A stretch of 36,912 nucleotides of DNA, taken from Dipylidium caninum (taxonomy: Eukaryota; Platyhelminthes; Cestoda; Cyclophyllidea; Dipylidiidae). Positions 10,132 to 22,570 of this stretch are shown here, in pieces; the first letter of the stretch is position 1, and each line of letters starts with the position of its first letter. The position numbers and the translations under genes were made by a program. The notes beneath the pieces were generated by a model. That model searched no databases and was not told where the DNA came from. It saw only the letters and a list, made by a program, of their open reading frames with translations. Location: positions 1 to 36,912 of the forward strand of contig QEYB01001526.1 of the NCBI GenBank assembly GCA_017562135.1. Direction: 5' to 3'.

Positions 10132-10580
10132 TCACAAGCGAAGCAAATGAAGAAGTATAAGGAGAGGTTAGAAAAAAGTAAGAGATAAGCAGGAACGCAA
10201 CACACGTCCACCGGCTGGTCATCGGCACGTCGGTTGGAGAAAAAGAGTCGCGTATTTTTATAACACCACACAGGGGTGGCCTCTCCCAACATGACATTGT
10301 CCCAGCTGGAACGCAATTTTACGCACCTCGCAGTGTGATTGGACCCCTGCGTTTCGGTGAATCGGCAATGACTCGCGCGTCAAACTCTCCACTGATCCAC
10401 ACACGTCCAAGGTCATTCGCGTCACCTCCTCGGGCAATGCTCTTCATCCACGTCTCGCTACTTTACTCCGTACACCACCACGCTTTCATCGGTAGATGGC
10501 AAGTCATTAGAGCGAAATTCACAACATCCCCACGTCAGCAAGCCTACTTGCTCGCCTTCACTGCCTCCTTCTCCGTCCGC

Positions 10581-10614
10581 CGGGCACATGTCGTCGGGCC
10601 ACATGTCGTCGGGC
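10581..10614 (+). repeat. 15-bp tandem duplication
   Basis: The unit CGGGCCACATGTCGT occurs twice in tandem, the first copy missing one C. Confidence 0.75.
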
Positions 10615-11559
10615 GACTTGGAGCTTACCCTCCATTCACCACACTTTCGCGCGGCAGCGTGACTGGGAAGGAGCATTCGGAAGAGGCAGGATCTGCTGAG
10701 AATTAGTTACGAGGAATCAGGGTGAGTGTAAGTCGACATGACGGAAGGAGTGACTGTGGAGAAGTGAGGCATCAAAATGTCCAGCGGTTAATGTCCCTGT
10801 GCCAGACGCACACTCCCCATGAGGTGCAGGGTGACCTGATGTGCTCTAATTTCAACCGGCACGCCGGTGTCTGTTTGGGTGTGGTTTATGGCGACGCGCC
10901 GCGGCAGTGTTTTGCCATTGGTGTGAAGAAGGGAAAAGTGGACGCCTAACTGGCCCTTGTCGCATTTGACGTCCAATAACCGATTACATGTGAGCATGTC
11001 CTCCTCATTCACGCCTCCCGTGTCTATTACTCAAGGCGACATGTTGAGGACTCGATTTTGTGCATAATGGCATTCTCGCTCCATCCGACACGCTAGACCC
11101 CATCCCACAGTGGTATGACAATGTACTGCCCACAATGGCCTCATCCATGCGCCAGCTTCGCGTGAGAATCGGGTCGACTGCCATAACAACAATGACCCAT
11201 CACTCGGCCACCGACAGGTCACACGCACATGTCCCACGTGTCCGGCAACAGATGTCGTGACATCTCAGCCGCCTTGGGGCCATCTCATTCAGACAACAGG
11301 GATTAGGCGATTCGTGACCCCGGCGGAGGAGCGTCACATGATCACGCAGCACCCACAACATGCTTTACTGTGTCATGCTCACACAGCAACGGGTGCATAC
11401 TACCAACATAACTTCAACCAATCAGCCATCCTCCTACCGGCCAGAGATCGACGACGCCCGTCCCCACTGCGGACACGTTGCATTTGCAGGCGATTCCCCT
11501 GACAGGACAAATTAACACTTGTCCATTTTGCGTCCGATGGTACGAGAGGTAGGCGATAG

Positions 11560-11580
11560 CACACACACATACACACACAC
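11560..11580 (+). repeat. CA microsatellite
   Basis: About ten CA dinucleotides with one T interruption. Confidence 0.85.
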
Positions 11581-12748
11581 CTCACTTAACTCCGCACTAT
11601 CGGAAATAGTCATAACCTAGTGAAGCAGGCTGCGACAGCCACATCCTGTCAGTTTCACTCCCTATACGCCATATGGCACATTGTTCGAGGATGCTAGCCA
11701 CCCAGTGTCACCCTCGCTTGGGAGTGAATGAACGCAACTTGGAGGTCGCAGCCTGTTTCGTCAAACGGAGATCACTCCATATGCGCCTTGTCTTCTTTGC
11801 ATCTACCACCTCGCCTTTAACGTGGATTATCGTGGGAAAGCCTTTTGTAGGCGAGAGAGGAGACTGTCGCCGTCGACACATGTATCGCTGCGCTTCGAGT
11901 AGGTCTCAACTGCCCCATCTTCTCCCGCCAACTCCATGTCCTCTTTGTGTCAATTTTACACACTTGGTAGAAAGTGAATATCCATCTATTACTTCACGAA
12001 CCCACTGTCACTGCGCCTCCACCCACCGAGTCGTATGAGGTTAACCAGACTGTGGGTGATATACTAACGTCGACATGTCCACCATGTGTGAGGTCAGCGA
12101 CATATCATGAATCCGGTTATTCGAACATGCATGTCGTTGGCCCCGTGATGTTTTCATGCTAGTTCCGGATGTTGGTCGACATTCCATCAACCGCTGAAAG
12201 TAAAAGCACCCCTTACTGACGTGAAGAATGTCGAGGGTTTTAATGTGACTGTTGGCAAAGACGAATTTTAGGAGTGCAACCCTCTATAACTGTGTTTTGT
12301 AGTAGTACTAGGCTGGATGATAGCAATGTGAAGTTTCCATCAGGGATCATGAAATACCGCTTCCATTTAGACCGTGTTCACCTTCGACTGATCGAGGCAT
12401 ATTGTAACACACTCTCGAAGTTCTACTTATAAATGATAGGAGCATTCGCCTACTCATCTTCTGTAATATTCCCTTGTTTATCTCCCATTGGTAAATAACT
12501 TTATTCGGGGTTCATAACAAATGATAGTGCAGCTGTACAGCCTGCGAGATTCATTAACGAGGCATTCAGAGATGGTTTCACCAATGAAAAAGTGATTCAT
12601 GTTGGTTCCGCAAATTTTGTGTTGGCGGTTTGAATATGGTCAGCGCGCCTCGAGGAAGACCATGGACGCTAGTTGGTAAAGGGGAGAAGCTGTGGACAAC
12701 TGTGGATTTCGACCCATATACCGATATATCCGTGAACCTGCCTCTACT

Positions 12749-12947
12749 CTAAGTAAAAAAACTGGCCCTCCATATGTCTGTGATAAAACATCTGCGTGCA
12801 ACAAATGAAAAAATAGCCTGCACCCGTATATGGCGGCGGCACGAACTGACGACACAGGAGTTGATCAAGCGAGCACAAGGGCAAGTGTGCATCTTTACTA
12901 TCCCCTTGGCAATACACCACGGAGGTTGGGATGTCAGGAGAATCCAT
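12749..12947 (-). CDS. unrecognised open frame on both strands
   Basis: The minus strand reads DSPDIPTSVVYCQGDSKDAH, then LCSLDQLLCRQFVPPPYTGA and GYFFICCTQMFYHRHMEGQF. The plus strand of the same stretch (12,774-12,956) is also open and plausible: IKHLRATNEKIACTRIWRRH followed by ELTTQELIKRAQG. Only one at most can be a real exon. No family is recognised in either, and neither has a clear pair of splice sites. Confidence 0.12.
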
Positions 12948-13022
12948 GATGCATGAGGAAATATTAAGCCGTTGCCGGACAATTCTCTGTCTTTGACATC
13001 TACTCCGTGAGCTGAAGCGACA

Positions 13023-13265
13023 TTAAATGGATAGCAGGAACACTTTCCGAGTAACTGGCTCGCAGTGCGATTTCACCTTCGTCTTGAGCGCTGGGAAGTG
13101 GAGAAGAGGTGAGTAGTCAAGCCAAGTGTAGCCTCTCTCATCCTCCAGAAGGGTGCTAATGTAAGCACCGTGTAGGAGTTCACGTCTGAGGAGAGCAAGC
13201 CAGCGGAAAGAGGACAACTTAAGCTGTTGAGTCGCGCCACCACTCCACCTTAGTATCCGTTGGTG

Positions 13266-13297
<32 letters not shown>

Positions 13298-13523
13298 TCT
13301 CTTCCTCTTCTATCTCTCTCCCTCCTTGACGTGCACTCACACGAATTGTCGGTTTCGCGGAGGCATCTCGCAATGGAGCGACGTCTTTAATGCGAGGAGC
13401 AGGAGGCGGCATGGATGCTGCGTGGAGAAGAAATAGATCTGAGAGATGTTTCAAGGTTATCTGGGAGATGGCGTTCGTGCACGAAGACGATGATTCATGC
13501 CGCCGCATGACAAGACGAGCCAA
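13023..13523 (-). CDS. unrecognised open frame with a low-complexity core, 166 codons
   Basis: One of the longest frames on the minus strand. Residues about 70-90 are a Glu/Arg/Gly run that is simply the translated CT microsatellite at 13,266-13,327. Flanking parts such as LKLSSFRWLALLRRELLHGA and ERGYTWLDYSPLLHFPALK look more protein-like. There is no recognised domain, signal peptide or clear splice sites. A simple repeat that keeps one frame open is a common cause of such chance frames. Confidence 0.1.
13266..13327 (+). repeat. CT-rich pyrimidine tract
   Basis: Almost pure pyrimidine over 60 bases on the plus strand, mainly CT dinucleotides with C runs. First of a series of strand-asymmetric tracts. 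Confidence 0.9.
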
Positions 13524-14098
13524 AATGGTGGGCGTTTAAAATCGTATGGAGTGGAAGAAGATGGCCCTGACTGCAAATTTCGAGTGAGCAACCAGGGAGC
13601 CAATTATTAGCTCGCGTCAGAGGTGTTACAAATGTTCAACGACGACCAGTGATGAAGCTGGGTGTGGCGTTAGGTTGACGGAAGCTGCGCTCCCAGGCAT
13701 GGCCATCAGTGGGCAGTGGACGCTCCCTCAAACTGTGCACTTATTGTCATTGCGGCTTTGTGCGAGGCATAATCACTCTTCCAATCATCATCCACCTTTG
13801 TTCCTGTAACCACCGTGTCTCTTCCACTTGGCAAACGTATGACTGCTTCCTCCTCAAATTCCATTATGTCACCTGCTTTCTCTCCCCTGTGTAACAGTGC
13901 AAGAGTGCCATTCTTCACACCCTGGAATGCGTGTTTCAATGAGACAAGTCAGTTGAGGAGTTGTTGAGGAGTACAATTTGCCGACGCTTCACAGGATGAG
14001 TAGCCGAAGAGCATACAGCCGTAATGCCCAGGCTCTGACGACATAGGGCAAGGCAGACCAATGACAGATGTGAGGAGGAACACCATCAACACATTCTC

Positions 14099-14164
14099 CC
14101 CTCCAATCCTCTCCTTCTCCTCTCATTCCTTCTTCCTTCCTCCTTCTTCCTTCTTCTCCTTCTA
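14099..14164 (+). repeat. CTT/CCTT-rich pyrimidine tract
   Basis: Nearly all pyrimidine on the plus strand, with CTTCCTTC-type units. Confidence 0.85.
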
Positions 14165-14285
14165 CATCTTCGTGGGTAGTGACCGTTTAAACAGAGGAGC
14201 AGAACGAGGACCTTCACGCAATGTTTAACAAAACCGGTCCCTGCATCTCGTCTCCTTTAGCCTCTCGCTTTCTCTCAGTGGGCCT

Positions 14286-14334
14286 TTTCTCTCTCTCTCT
14301 CTCTCTCTCGTCTCGTCTCTCGCTCTTCTTCGTC
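14286..14334 (+). repeat. CT microsatellite followed by TCTCG units
   Basis: About 20 bases of perfect CT repeat, then several TCTCG units. Confidence 0.9.
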
Positions 14335-14395
14335 TCCTAACGCCGATTGGCTAGTGTCTGAGTCTCGTGCCTGGAAGAGGCGACGCGGCTGACAC

Positions 14396-14487
14396 AGAGA
14401 AAGGAAGGAGGAAGAGGATGGAAACGGAGGAGGAGGACGTGGTGGTGGAGGAGGAGGCGGAGGCGGAGGAGGAGGAGGAGGAGGAAA
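14396..14487 (+). repeat. GGA/GAG purine tract
   Basis: Over 85 bases almost purely purine on the plus strand, mainly GGA triplets. On the minus strand this gives the polyproline and polyserine translations seen at 14,351-14,827, which are artefacts of the repeat. It lies about 60 bases after the CT tract, so the two can partly pair with each other. Confidence 0.9.
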
Positions 14488-14635
14488 GAATGCGAGGGAG
14501 AGAGTGAAGCGGAAGGACTTGTCTAAGTGTGGTCTGCACTGTAGCACATAATGACAGTTTATGCCAACACTGCGGGAATAGCGGCTTGACTGCCACGATA
14601 TCGTCATTGCGACCCGCGTGACATCGCTGGAGGCG

Positions 14636-14670
14636 AGGGTGGAGGTGGAGGTGGAGGTGAGGTGGAGGTT
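14636..14670 (+). repeat. GGAGGT hexamer repeat
   Basis: About five GGTGGA units with one shortened. Confidence 0.85.
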
Positions 14671-15291
14671 GAGCTTCTACCGCAAGAGCTTCGTGACGGA
14701 GAACGCAGACACGATTGATGTGTTCTCTGCGTGGAGTGAATGCTCCCCATGCAAGCGCAGTCATGGTCAACGCGATTGCAGTTAATACGGAGTCATCAAA
14801 TTCGCATCGCATGAAGACGACAGTCACCCACCGTCCTCTCCATCTCCAAACTCGCCCACAGTCTCACCTTCCTTTCCGACTACTTATCAGCCAGTTAGTC
14901 AGTGCGTATGTCTCACCACGTGACTGTCTGCCTCTGCGCTTGACCACTGCGCCCTCCGCTACACCTCGCATCTCGCATTCCATTTCGGGCTGATATGCGA
15001 GCCCATCATCTCTCCATTCCACCGCCACCACTGACAAAGGAAATTTCATGCACGCTGTCCCACAATTCTCCGTGCACGCCATCTGTCACGAGAGCTGAGA
15101 CGATATTCAAAGTAGATTGATTTCGTGTGATCCCGATATCAGGCAATTTCACCGTCTCCTCACCATCGGTGACTACACGAGTTGCAGGAGGCTTATTGTA
15201 GAAACTCGCATCACAACTCAGAATCAGGGGAAGTCAGCAGCCTCGAAGGCTATTATGCGAGCTCAGCTTGCCGCCTACCCTTTCTCTTCTC

Positions 15292-15354
15292 TACCCCCAC
15301 CCCACCGCCACCTCCACCACCACCAAACCGCACCCGCACCGCACCCGCATCCCG
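15292..15354 (+). repeat. C-rich CCACC/CACCG tract
   Basis: A stretch of CCACCGCCACCTCC-like and CGCACCCGCACCG units. Confidence 0.75.
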
Positions 15355-16750
15355 TTTTCTAAATTCGCAATGATGCACTCTGCACTACGTGGAAGGCCTG
15401 ACTTGTTGACTTTGGCGTTGGTGCGCTTATTTAACACACAGTGTAGCAAATGAGTATGCACAATCCCTTGTACTGTAAAATGATGATCATAAGGGAGAGA
15501 AAAGGCGTATTTGAGGGGGAGTTTGAAAGTGGGAGGTTGACTGGTGAGGCTTTCCGTACAACGGGAAGGTCGTTGTATCTTCGTCGAGCACACCTCCTTC
15601 GAAGACCCTTCTCTTTGTTAAATTCCTGTCTATATGCAAATGTGACCGCATGGGGTTGGAATAGGCGTCATCGTTGAGCAAAGTAGACAACACAAAGCCC
15701 ATTACACGTCTCCTAAAGGCAATTATTTGCCTCGCCACTTGGGGACATTTGAGGGCTACTCTCGCATTGACTACAGAGAAGGACCGTTTATGCAGATTTC
15801 AGTCACAATCGCTCCTCAAGTGAACCTCCACATATGGAGTCTCATACTGTGGGTAACACATTGAGAGGCCAACAGATCGCGACTGATGTGACGCGATCAA
15901 CCGAGAAGAGCGGCGTAAGGCTCAGGCTCAGGAGGTGGGCTGTCGAAGTCTCTTAATTCCAGGGAATTGGACAACCACGTGGAGAATGGGCAGGTTTAGG
16001 GGTGGGCGAGATAGAAATATGGGACAGCACGTGCGCCTTGTCCTCTTTATATGAGATCAACTGCCACCGCGATGCAAACCTCCTCCTCATCATCAATCCA
16101 GTTGGACACACACACACACCTGATCCCAAGCATTCGCCTTCCTGTAATCGGGAGGAGCGTTGCGTTGGCACAAAGGAAATGCGAATGTGGAATGGCAACC
16201 TGGAACACTCCTCGACACTCACAACTTATTTGCTCCCACTCCCCTCCTCTCACTCCACCCTGGGCCGTGAGCGCAACACTGTCCGACGAAAGCTCATTCG
16301 AGGGAAAAAAATGGTTCATTGCGTGGTGGTTTGATGGGTTGATGGCGTTGATGGGGGAGGGGTGAGTGCTTGAACGGTTGTGTAAGTGGATTGACGGAAG
16401 GAAGAGAAGGGATAGAATACGCAAATGCTTGGAATGGAGAGCTACATCCTGGCGACTTCTGTGACCTACGTGGGCGTGTGTAGTTGATACCAAATACCCA
16501 GATTAATCAGGGTGGCGGGATTGTACATTTTACTCCTCAAACACATTCACCGAGGCAGGTGAAGTCCTGGGATGGGGCAGAAACGAGGGGCGGGCAATCG
16601 GGGAGAGCAGGAGGGATTGGAGGCAGAATGAGGTCATGGCAGAGAAACGGTCTCAACTGAACAAGACGCTGCATCACGCCTTTGCTCGAAAATTCTCTCC
16701 TTGTGGCCGATTAACCGGTCAGTGCCGATGTAGCTGTCACAACCACTCAT

Positions 16751-16787
16751 GACACACAGACACACACACACAGACACACACACACAT
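16751..16787 (-). repeat. AC microsatellite, partner of 7,511-7,548
   Basis: Reverse complement of the left-arm TG run, with the same style of interruption. Confidence 0.9.
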
Positions 16788-18313
16788 GGGAACGAGATAT
16801 TCTACACGCGATTGGCAGGGCGAGGATGCGAGGATGTAGACGAGAGGATGGGATGAATAAGGGTGTAGGCGCCGGCAGTTCGTGTCGCACTGGTTCTCCG
16901 ATTGTCGTCACATCCTCCTCTGCGTTGAGTTCGCACAAAATACCTTCCCTCTTAGTGAACACCACATGGCGTTCGATGTCACCAATTCTCGACTTCGAAA
17001 ATGCATAACGCAGTTTTGAATGGCAGCAATTAAGTAGTGCTCCTTCCAAATACAGACACGCTTTAATAATTAACCGTAGACAGTACAGCCTCAAGTGAGT
17101 CAGCCAACGCAAGTCGGCTCGCATCGGAAATCGTCGCGACCACCATTATGGAAATATCAGGAAATTTAGAGAAATGCTGGTGTTGACATAATCTTTAAAC
17201 CGCAAAATCACCGGCAGTCTAGCAAAGAGGCTTGTGGAAGGCGTTCAAGAAATTTTGGTCACAGTAGAGAAAGGAAAATGGGGCAAATGTTAATGCAGAC
17301 ACAGCCGCGCTGCATCTGTGAGTCTGTCTACAGCCTCCATGTGGCCGCATCACGGCTCACACCCTTGCACACAATTACAACTGCACCCTCTTATAGTTCA
17401 CGACGGCAGCTCGACATTTCAATGCAGCAGTGCATGTCTACGCAAATTGGAGAACACACAACCCGAGCCACCTCGGTTACCAACTATGCGTAACATATCA
17501 ATGCAGCAAAGAGGTGGGCAGGTGACGGGTTTGTCGAGTTGTAATCAGTAATCGTACATGAGGAGTTGACGGGGAGAGAGAGGGAGGTGTGGAGAGCATA
17601 AGAAGTTCTTCGGAGGAGGCGACGGAAGACGGGAGCGGCAGAAGAGTTATATGAAGGCAGTTGTTGCCGCCTCAGTGGCTGCACCGCCACAAAGGGCATT
17701 CCGTCTAGCTGTGTGGCCAACCTCGCGCTGACAGCTAGCCTAGCCACAGTCAGAGCTTCACAACAACTGGCAACATTGACCACTACAATCGCAGTCGTGT
17801 GAACCGAAATGATCCAATAACCAGCGACGACCGGGACTCGTACCTGTAGGCGATAGAGGGACGCAAAGTTGCCCAACGCATGTTGACGTAGACAAAAGAG
17901 GCAGCGGACTTCTTAGCTCACTTGGACACCAATTAGTGGTCCAGGCGCCCGGTCAAATTCCACACTCCGACAAATGCGATGCCTCTTTGTCTCACCTCAC
18001 CTGAAGTCGGGCATGACAGAGTGGTGCAGGCGTGCTCTGTGCTTCGACTGGCGTCGTAAACCACCTCACCCAGTGGAGGATGAGGGAGTGAACGTGACAG
18101 AAAGTAGGATGGACACTTCTCCTGTTGGGTGCCTCAGTTCGATTTTCAGTTAACGACGCAAACTTCATGGATCTAATATGCAACTGTAAATCTTACCATA
18201 TGAGTGGTGAATGGGACATTCAGTTAAGTTTAACTAGTTTTGCTACCTGCCAAGGAGCGCTGAGAGAAGAGAGGCAGCGATCCCTGGCCTCTGTCTTTCC
18301 AACTGACTGACAA

Positions 18314-18340
18314 CACGTGCACACGTGCACCACGTGCACC
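18314..18340 (-). repeat. 9-bp CACGTGCAC tandem repeat, partner of 5,955-5,982
   Basis: Three units; one differs from the left arm by a small deletion. Confidence 0.8.
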
Positions 18341-19367
18341 AGGTCTCCAGTAACCAGCTCAGTGTGTGAGCACGAAAAAGCACAATCGCTTGGTACTTTG
18401 GCATTGCGTCAATGACGTGGTCGCACTGATTGTCACAGCACGGCCTGTCATGGTAGAGGAGCTAATACCCAGCCCACAAGGCAATGTCGTGCACACTTTC
18501 TGCCTAACAAAGAGTTGGCTTTGACACCGTGGGATTGTATCATATTTTCAGCTGACCCTCACGTGCGGTCGCCGACATCTGAGACGACGTCCGTACCTAT
18601 CCCATTCACTCCGTTGAGCACTGCGGAAGAGTTGGCGTCGATGAGAAGAAGCAACAGTGGGAAGCGTGCATGACTCGGCCCACTTTCTTGGCATGCATGG
18701 TTGGCATTTAGAAATTAAACAAATCGAACAAATTGCCAAATTTATGGGTACACTCATTGGGTGAAGTAGTAATGCAAGAACAGAAGTTAATATGAACCTT
18801 ACTTTCGATCACATTAAGGTTTGATCTGCAGGCATTACGAGTTTAAAACAAGCGCCAATGATCTCTTCCAATTGCCGCTACCTCGGACACAGTTGAGAAC
18901 TAAGTTGTTGGGAGCGTAGTAAATATTGGGAGCAGAAGTAGCAGATTTGGCGATATACTAGGGCAATTTCGAGTCCCGATAAATTGATTATCCGCCTTCC
19001 ATGAGTGATTGGTTGTGCTGAGTGTAAAGTGCGAACAGAGCCAGTTATGTCGTGGTGCTGGCAGGTCACTACGCCACTGTGCCAATGACCTTGTTTCACA
19101 CTGAGGTGACATTACTTGCAAATGAGCAGAGGGTGACCTCAAGAACACGAGTTCTCTACCCATGTGGCCTCAACCACATGACCTCCCAAATTACTCCTTT
19201 GTTGTTCAATCAGCCTATAGGAGAAGTGACGCGCGAGATGGTGATGTGGTGGATAAATGCCGGTTTACGTGTCGAGGCTGCTTGAGTTGTTTCAGACCAC
19301 GTAATTTTGTCAGAGGAACACAACAGGCAACACGAAACCAACCTGGTAAGTATAAAGCAACGTGGTG

Positions 19368-19751
19368 TTAGGTAAATTCATTCGCCTTTGGCTCAATTGG
19401 CGTGAAGAGGAAGTGGTGATAATCACCCTCCTCCATATCAGCCACAACTGAACGGGTGGACGTCAAAATACCTCTCCACCCGAAGTCTACGTACGAAGGT
19501 GATTTAGAGGATTTGCTCACACGACAACAAAAGAACAAGCACAGAGGGAAGGTGAAGCCTCGCTTCCACACAACAGACCAGGGCACCTGAAAATGAAGGT
19601 GGGACAGTGTACAGATAGGGTGGTAGACAACGTGGCAGCGAAGTAAATTGCGTTTGAATTCCAGTGTAGATATGCCGATGGGGGATGGAGTGGTTTGGAG
19701 CTGGTTGCCATGTCCATCAATTGAGAGTGGCGTGACAGGTGCCACAGCCAC
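19368..19751 (-). CDS. right-arm partner of the 4,382-4,921 open frame, 127 codons
   Basis: The C-terminal half matches its left-arm partner closely: SKSSKSPSYVDFGWRGIL, RSVVADMEEGDYHHFLFT and the ending KANEFT before the stop. The N-terminal part starts later and uses another frame in places because of single-base indels. That pattern fits sequence error or decay rather than a conserved protein. No family is recognised. Confidence 0.12.
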   Translation of the reverse strand: MAVAPVTPLSIDGHGNQLQTTPSPIGISTLEFKRNLLRCHVVYHPICTLSHLHFQVPWSVVWKRGFTFPLCLFFCCRVSKSSKSPSYVDFGWRGILTSTRSVVADMEEGDYHHFLFTPIEPKANEFT

Positions 19752-20194
19752 AGTGGGAGCATGGAGTGTGAACTACCGCTGTATTTATACCACAACCGGC
19801 ACAACCTCCACAACGCCCACAGCCATGGCAGCCGGTGTGAGTGACAGCTGCTGCAACATCCACATGCAACGGGAACCTCGTAGCTGTTAGGTGATAGAGT
19901 AAGCAGAATGGTTGCAGCACACGTTGAGGTTAGTGCAACGCATTCACTGAGAGATGGGCTTCATTTTAGCTGGACGCGTCTTTCATTCACTGGGAAAAGA
20001 GGCGGTCACATGAATGGAGATGTTCGAAAGGGGCTTAATTTTCATGTAAGGAAAGCTTACATCGTTGAGCTCTGCTATCATTTAATTCTGACAATTGTCT
20101 CATCTCTAACTATAATGCTTTCAACATGAAAGACCCCTACTTACTTACCGGGTTTCGGTGCCATCATCCAAACTGTCCGATAGTCTTCCATCTC

Positions 20195-20253
20195 GAGACA
20201 CGCACGCACAGCCGCACACGCCTGCACAACGCCTGCACACGCACGGACGCACC
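20195..20253 (-). repeat. CTGCACACGC minisatellite, partner of 4,051-4,110
   Basis: Tandem CTGCACACGC/CTGCACAACGC units in reverse complement to the left arm; unit count and spacing differ slightly. Confidence 0.75.
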
Positions 20254-21938
20254 CAAATGAATGACAGTGTGACCTCAGTTGGGCCACGACGAGCTAAATG
20301 ACGATTGTATGCAGCATCACGATGAGGAAAGAAAGAGGCAGAGATCTGAGACTGATATCTGGCCATTCGAAGGTGTCACAATTGGAGGGAATCTAAGACA
20401 GACGTGGAAGAAATAGGAGTCCTCATTGAAAACCGCTTCCCAATCATCATCGCATACATGATCGCGTGATTTTTCGCCGGCCGAATGCCTTACCCAACTT
20501 AGGTTTTATGCTAATCACTCTAACACCATTTCCAAAGCTGTGCTCTTAGCGGCGGGTTGCCATTTACTCATGCCCCTTTACCACCAGACCTTTATCACCC
20601 AACTGATGTGTTAGGGCTCTACTCACTATCCTTTCTATAAAAGTACTCCTCTATATCTGAATACATATCACTATCTTACTCGTTTACCAGACCTAACAAC
20701 AGCTGCGCACTCTCGGCGACATGTTTGTAACCCCACAGCAGCGCCTGCATCGGTACACTTTTTATTAATATGGGGCAACGTTGAAACAAACACGATAGTC
20801 AGAAAGAAGTGTAGATTTTTCAATGCACCATTAGTCATAAAAATGTGAGTGGACAGGAAGTAAACTGGCTGTGTGGCATTGCAAAAGGTCTGCTCCGCAA
20901 TGTGGATATGCGACGTTGGTGAGTGTGGAAGTTTGCTTGCCATGCCTCGTTTGTAGGTGTGTTGACAATGCGCCAGCCACATTAGATTAACTAGCGCTAT
21001 AGTTACTATACTATATCTCTCAAATGCACGAACGCTCCTACCTTGAAAACAACGGTTTTTTCAGCAGCACATCAACAAGCGCCTTTACAGTTACTTGCAT
21101 GATAGTTACACTGGAGAGCCTTGCGATGTCGCATCGAGTTGAAACTCTTACCCGCGAATATCTGCCGCGTTGACTCAATTCACTCGCACGACATATATCC
21201 TTTTATTACCCTCTCCGAAATGGATTATTGGAGCATCTATCCTTAAAATTGATTGACTTCGTTCTATGACAGTAGGAGTTTCTTCCTCATTAAGTTATCA
21301 GCAGATCCAAATTAGATGTGGGCTAATGCTGAACGAGATGTAGATGTTTCCGCCGCGTGCGAGTGTTGGCTGGGGCAAAATTAGCAACCCCTTCATAGCG
21401 TCGACCAAATCCAGACTTCGAGAAATATGGCTTCTGCGTTCTATAAATAATATAGTAGATAGCCTAGCTGAGTGTGCGCGTCATACACTGTCCGAGGCAT
21501 GAGCTGACTTCAACGTGACACAAAAAGTGCGACAATTTCACACCCAAGTGTTGCCGTACGCGCTGAGACCTGCCTGCGCGTTGAACCATCTTTCCCGACT
21601 CTCCAATCCTCGAGCACATGGGTTGGTAATCTTCGTTTACCACCATCAGCGAGAGTGTGAGATGCGTGAGCGTGCGTACACACTGGCTACCATGGCCTAG
21701 TTGATATGTCCAGGGTGTTGATGAACCTTGTCATTGCTTTGTGCCTCAGTAATGTGATATGATGAGTGAGTGAGGGGACGTGAGTAGTTAGTGATAATAG
21801 TCGGCGTTCATCACCGTAACAACCAACAATACAAGTACTTGACTGCGTGTGACTGCTTGGTGAGGGCTGTGTGAGGAGGTCATTCATGGGCTAGACGACC
21901 ATGTTGATTCAGAATATTCAGTGATGGCAGAAATCTAG

Positions 21939-21960
21939 AGCGCGAGCGCGTGCGCGCGTG
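21939..21960 (+). repeat. alternating GC/GT tract found only in the right arm
   Basis: The stretch CGCGAGCGCGTGCGCGCGTG (from 21,941) alternates purine and pyrimidine almost perfectly and could adopt Z-form DNA. At the corresponding left-arm place (about 2,270-2,290) the sequence is unrelated. Confidence 0.7.
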
Positions 21961-22570
21961 AGAGTGAGATGCCGCTCGCACTTATCGGGCCACTCAGGAG
22001 AGCACTCCAATGCTGCGATGAGGGGTAGCAACAGGTTAGTACGCATTTCTTCAGGGAGATGTGCGTGCGTATATGGTCCACCGCATGCACCCGTTGTGTG
22101 AATGCATCGCTGAGACATCAGTCGCATTCGCTTACTTACCCTCCCACATTGGCCCGAAGTGAGAGGGAAGGGTAAGCGAAGTACCAGAACATCAAGGGCG
22201 CACACCTTTATGCCTACTAATTGTTGCCTTAAATGAATAATTATACCACCCTTCAGCAATACATCTGAACGGTCAAATATACGACCCGTCTGCCAGTGTC
22301 TGCCCAGGACCGACAACCACCCGTATCCTACCCGCAGAATTTGCTAGTGGTGTAATTCAAAAATTGTATGAGTCGTCTTTTATTCGACCCTGTTCGGTCA
22401 TCGCAGCCACTTATGTAAAAATGACGGCCGCGGCACGTAATTTTGAAACCGCAGTCGGTATGAACTATCTCCTCCTCACACGCGTGTGAGATCTCGAGAG
22501 TGCGCTTAGTACTTCTAGGTCGGTACATGATAGATTTCGCGCATAGCCATAAGGTACCGAATTAAGGACA

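Larger units (their letters stand above)
8224..16068. other. unique 7.85 kb spacer between the inverted arms
   Basis: I find no second copy of this segment in the window. It holds scattered protein-like stretches (listed separately, 8,679-10,131 and 12,749-13,523). It also holds a cluster of pyrimidine and purine tracts at 13,266-14,670. The stretches 10,140-12,700 and 14,700-16,068 hold only short open frames on both strands and no gene I can support. Confidence 0.8.

Noticed and set aside
9780..10316. Minus-strand open frame of 178 codons
   Set aside because: The overlapping frame at 9,880-10,131 has a more protein-like composition; the long frame is rich in Cys, Phe and Ser and has no recognised domain.
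10335..10706. Plus-strand open frame of 123 codons in the spacer
   Set aside because: Rich in Arg, Ser and His with no domain; it crosses the 15-bp tandem duplication and has no splice-site support.
14275..14827. Polyproline and polyserine proteins on the minus strand
   Set aside because: They are translations of the GGA and GGAGGT microsatellites and change composition abruptly outside the repeats.
8223..16069. Simple missed-adapter palindromic read as cause of the inverted repeat
   Set aside because: That artefact joins a read directly to its reverse complement; here 7.85 kb of unique sequence lies between the arms. Other mis-assembly remains possible.
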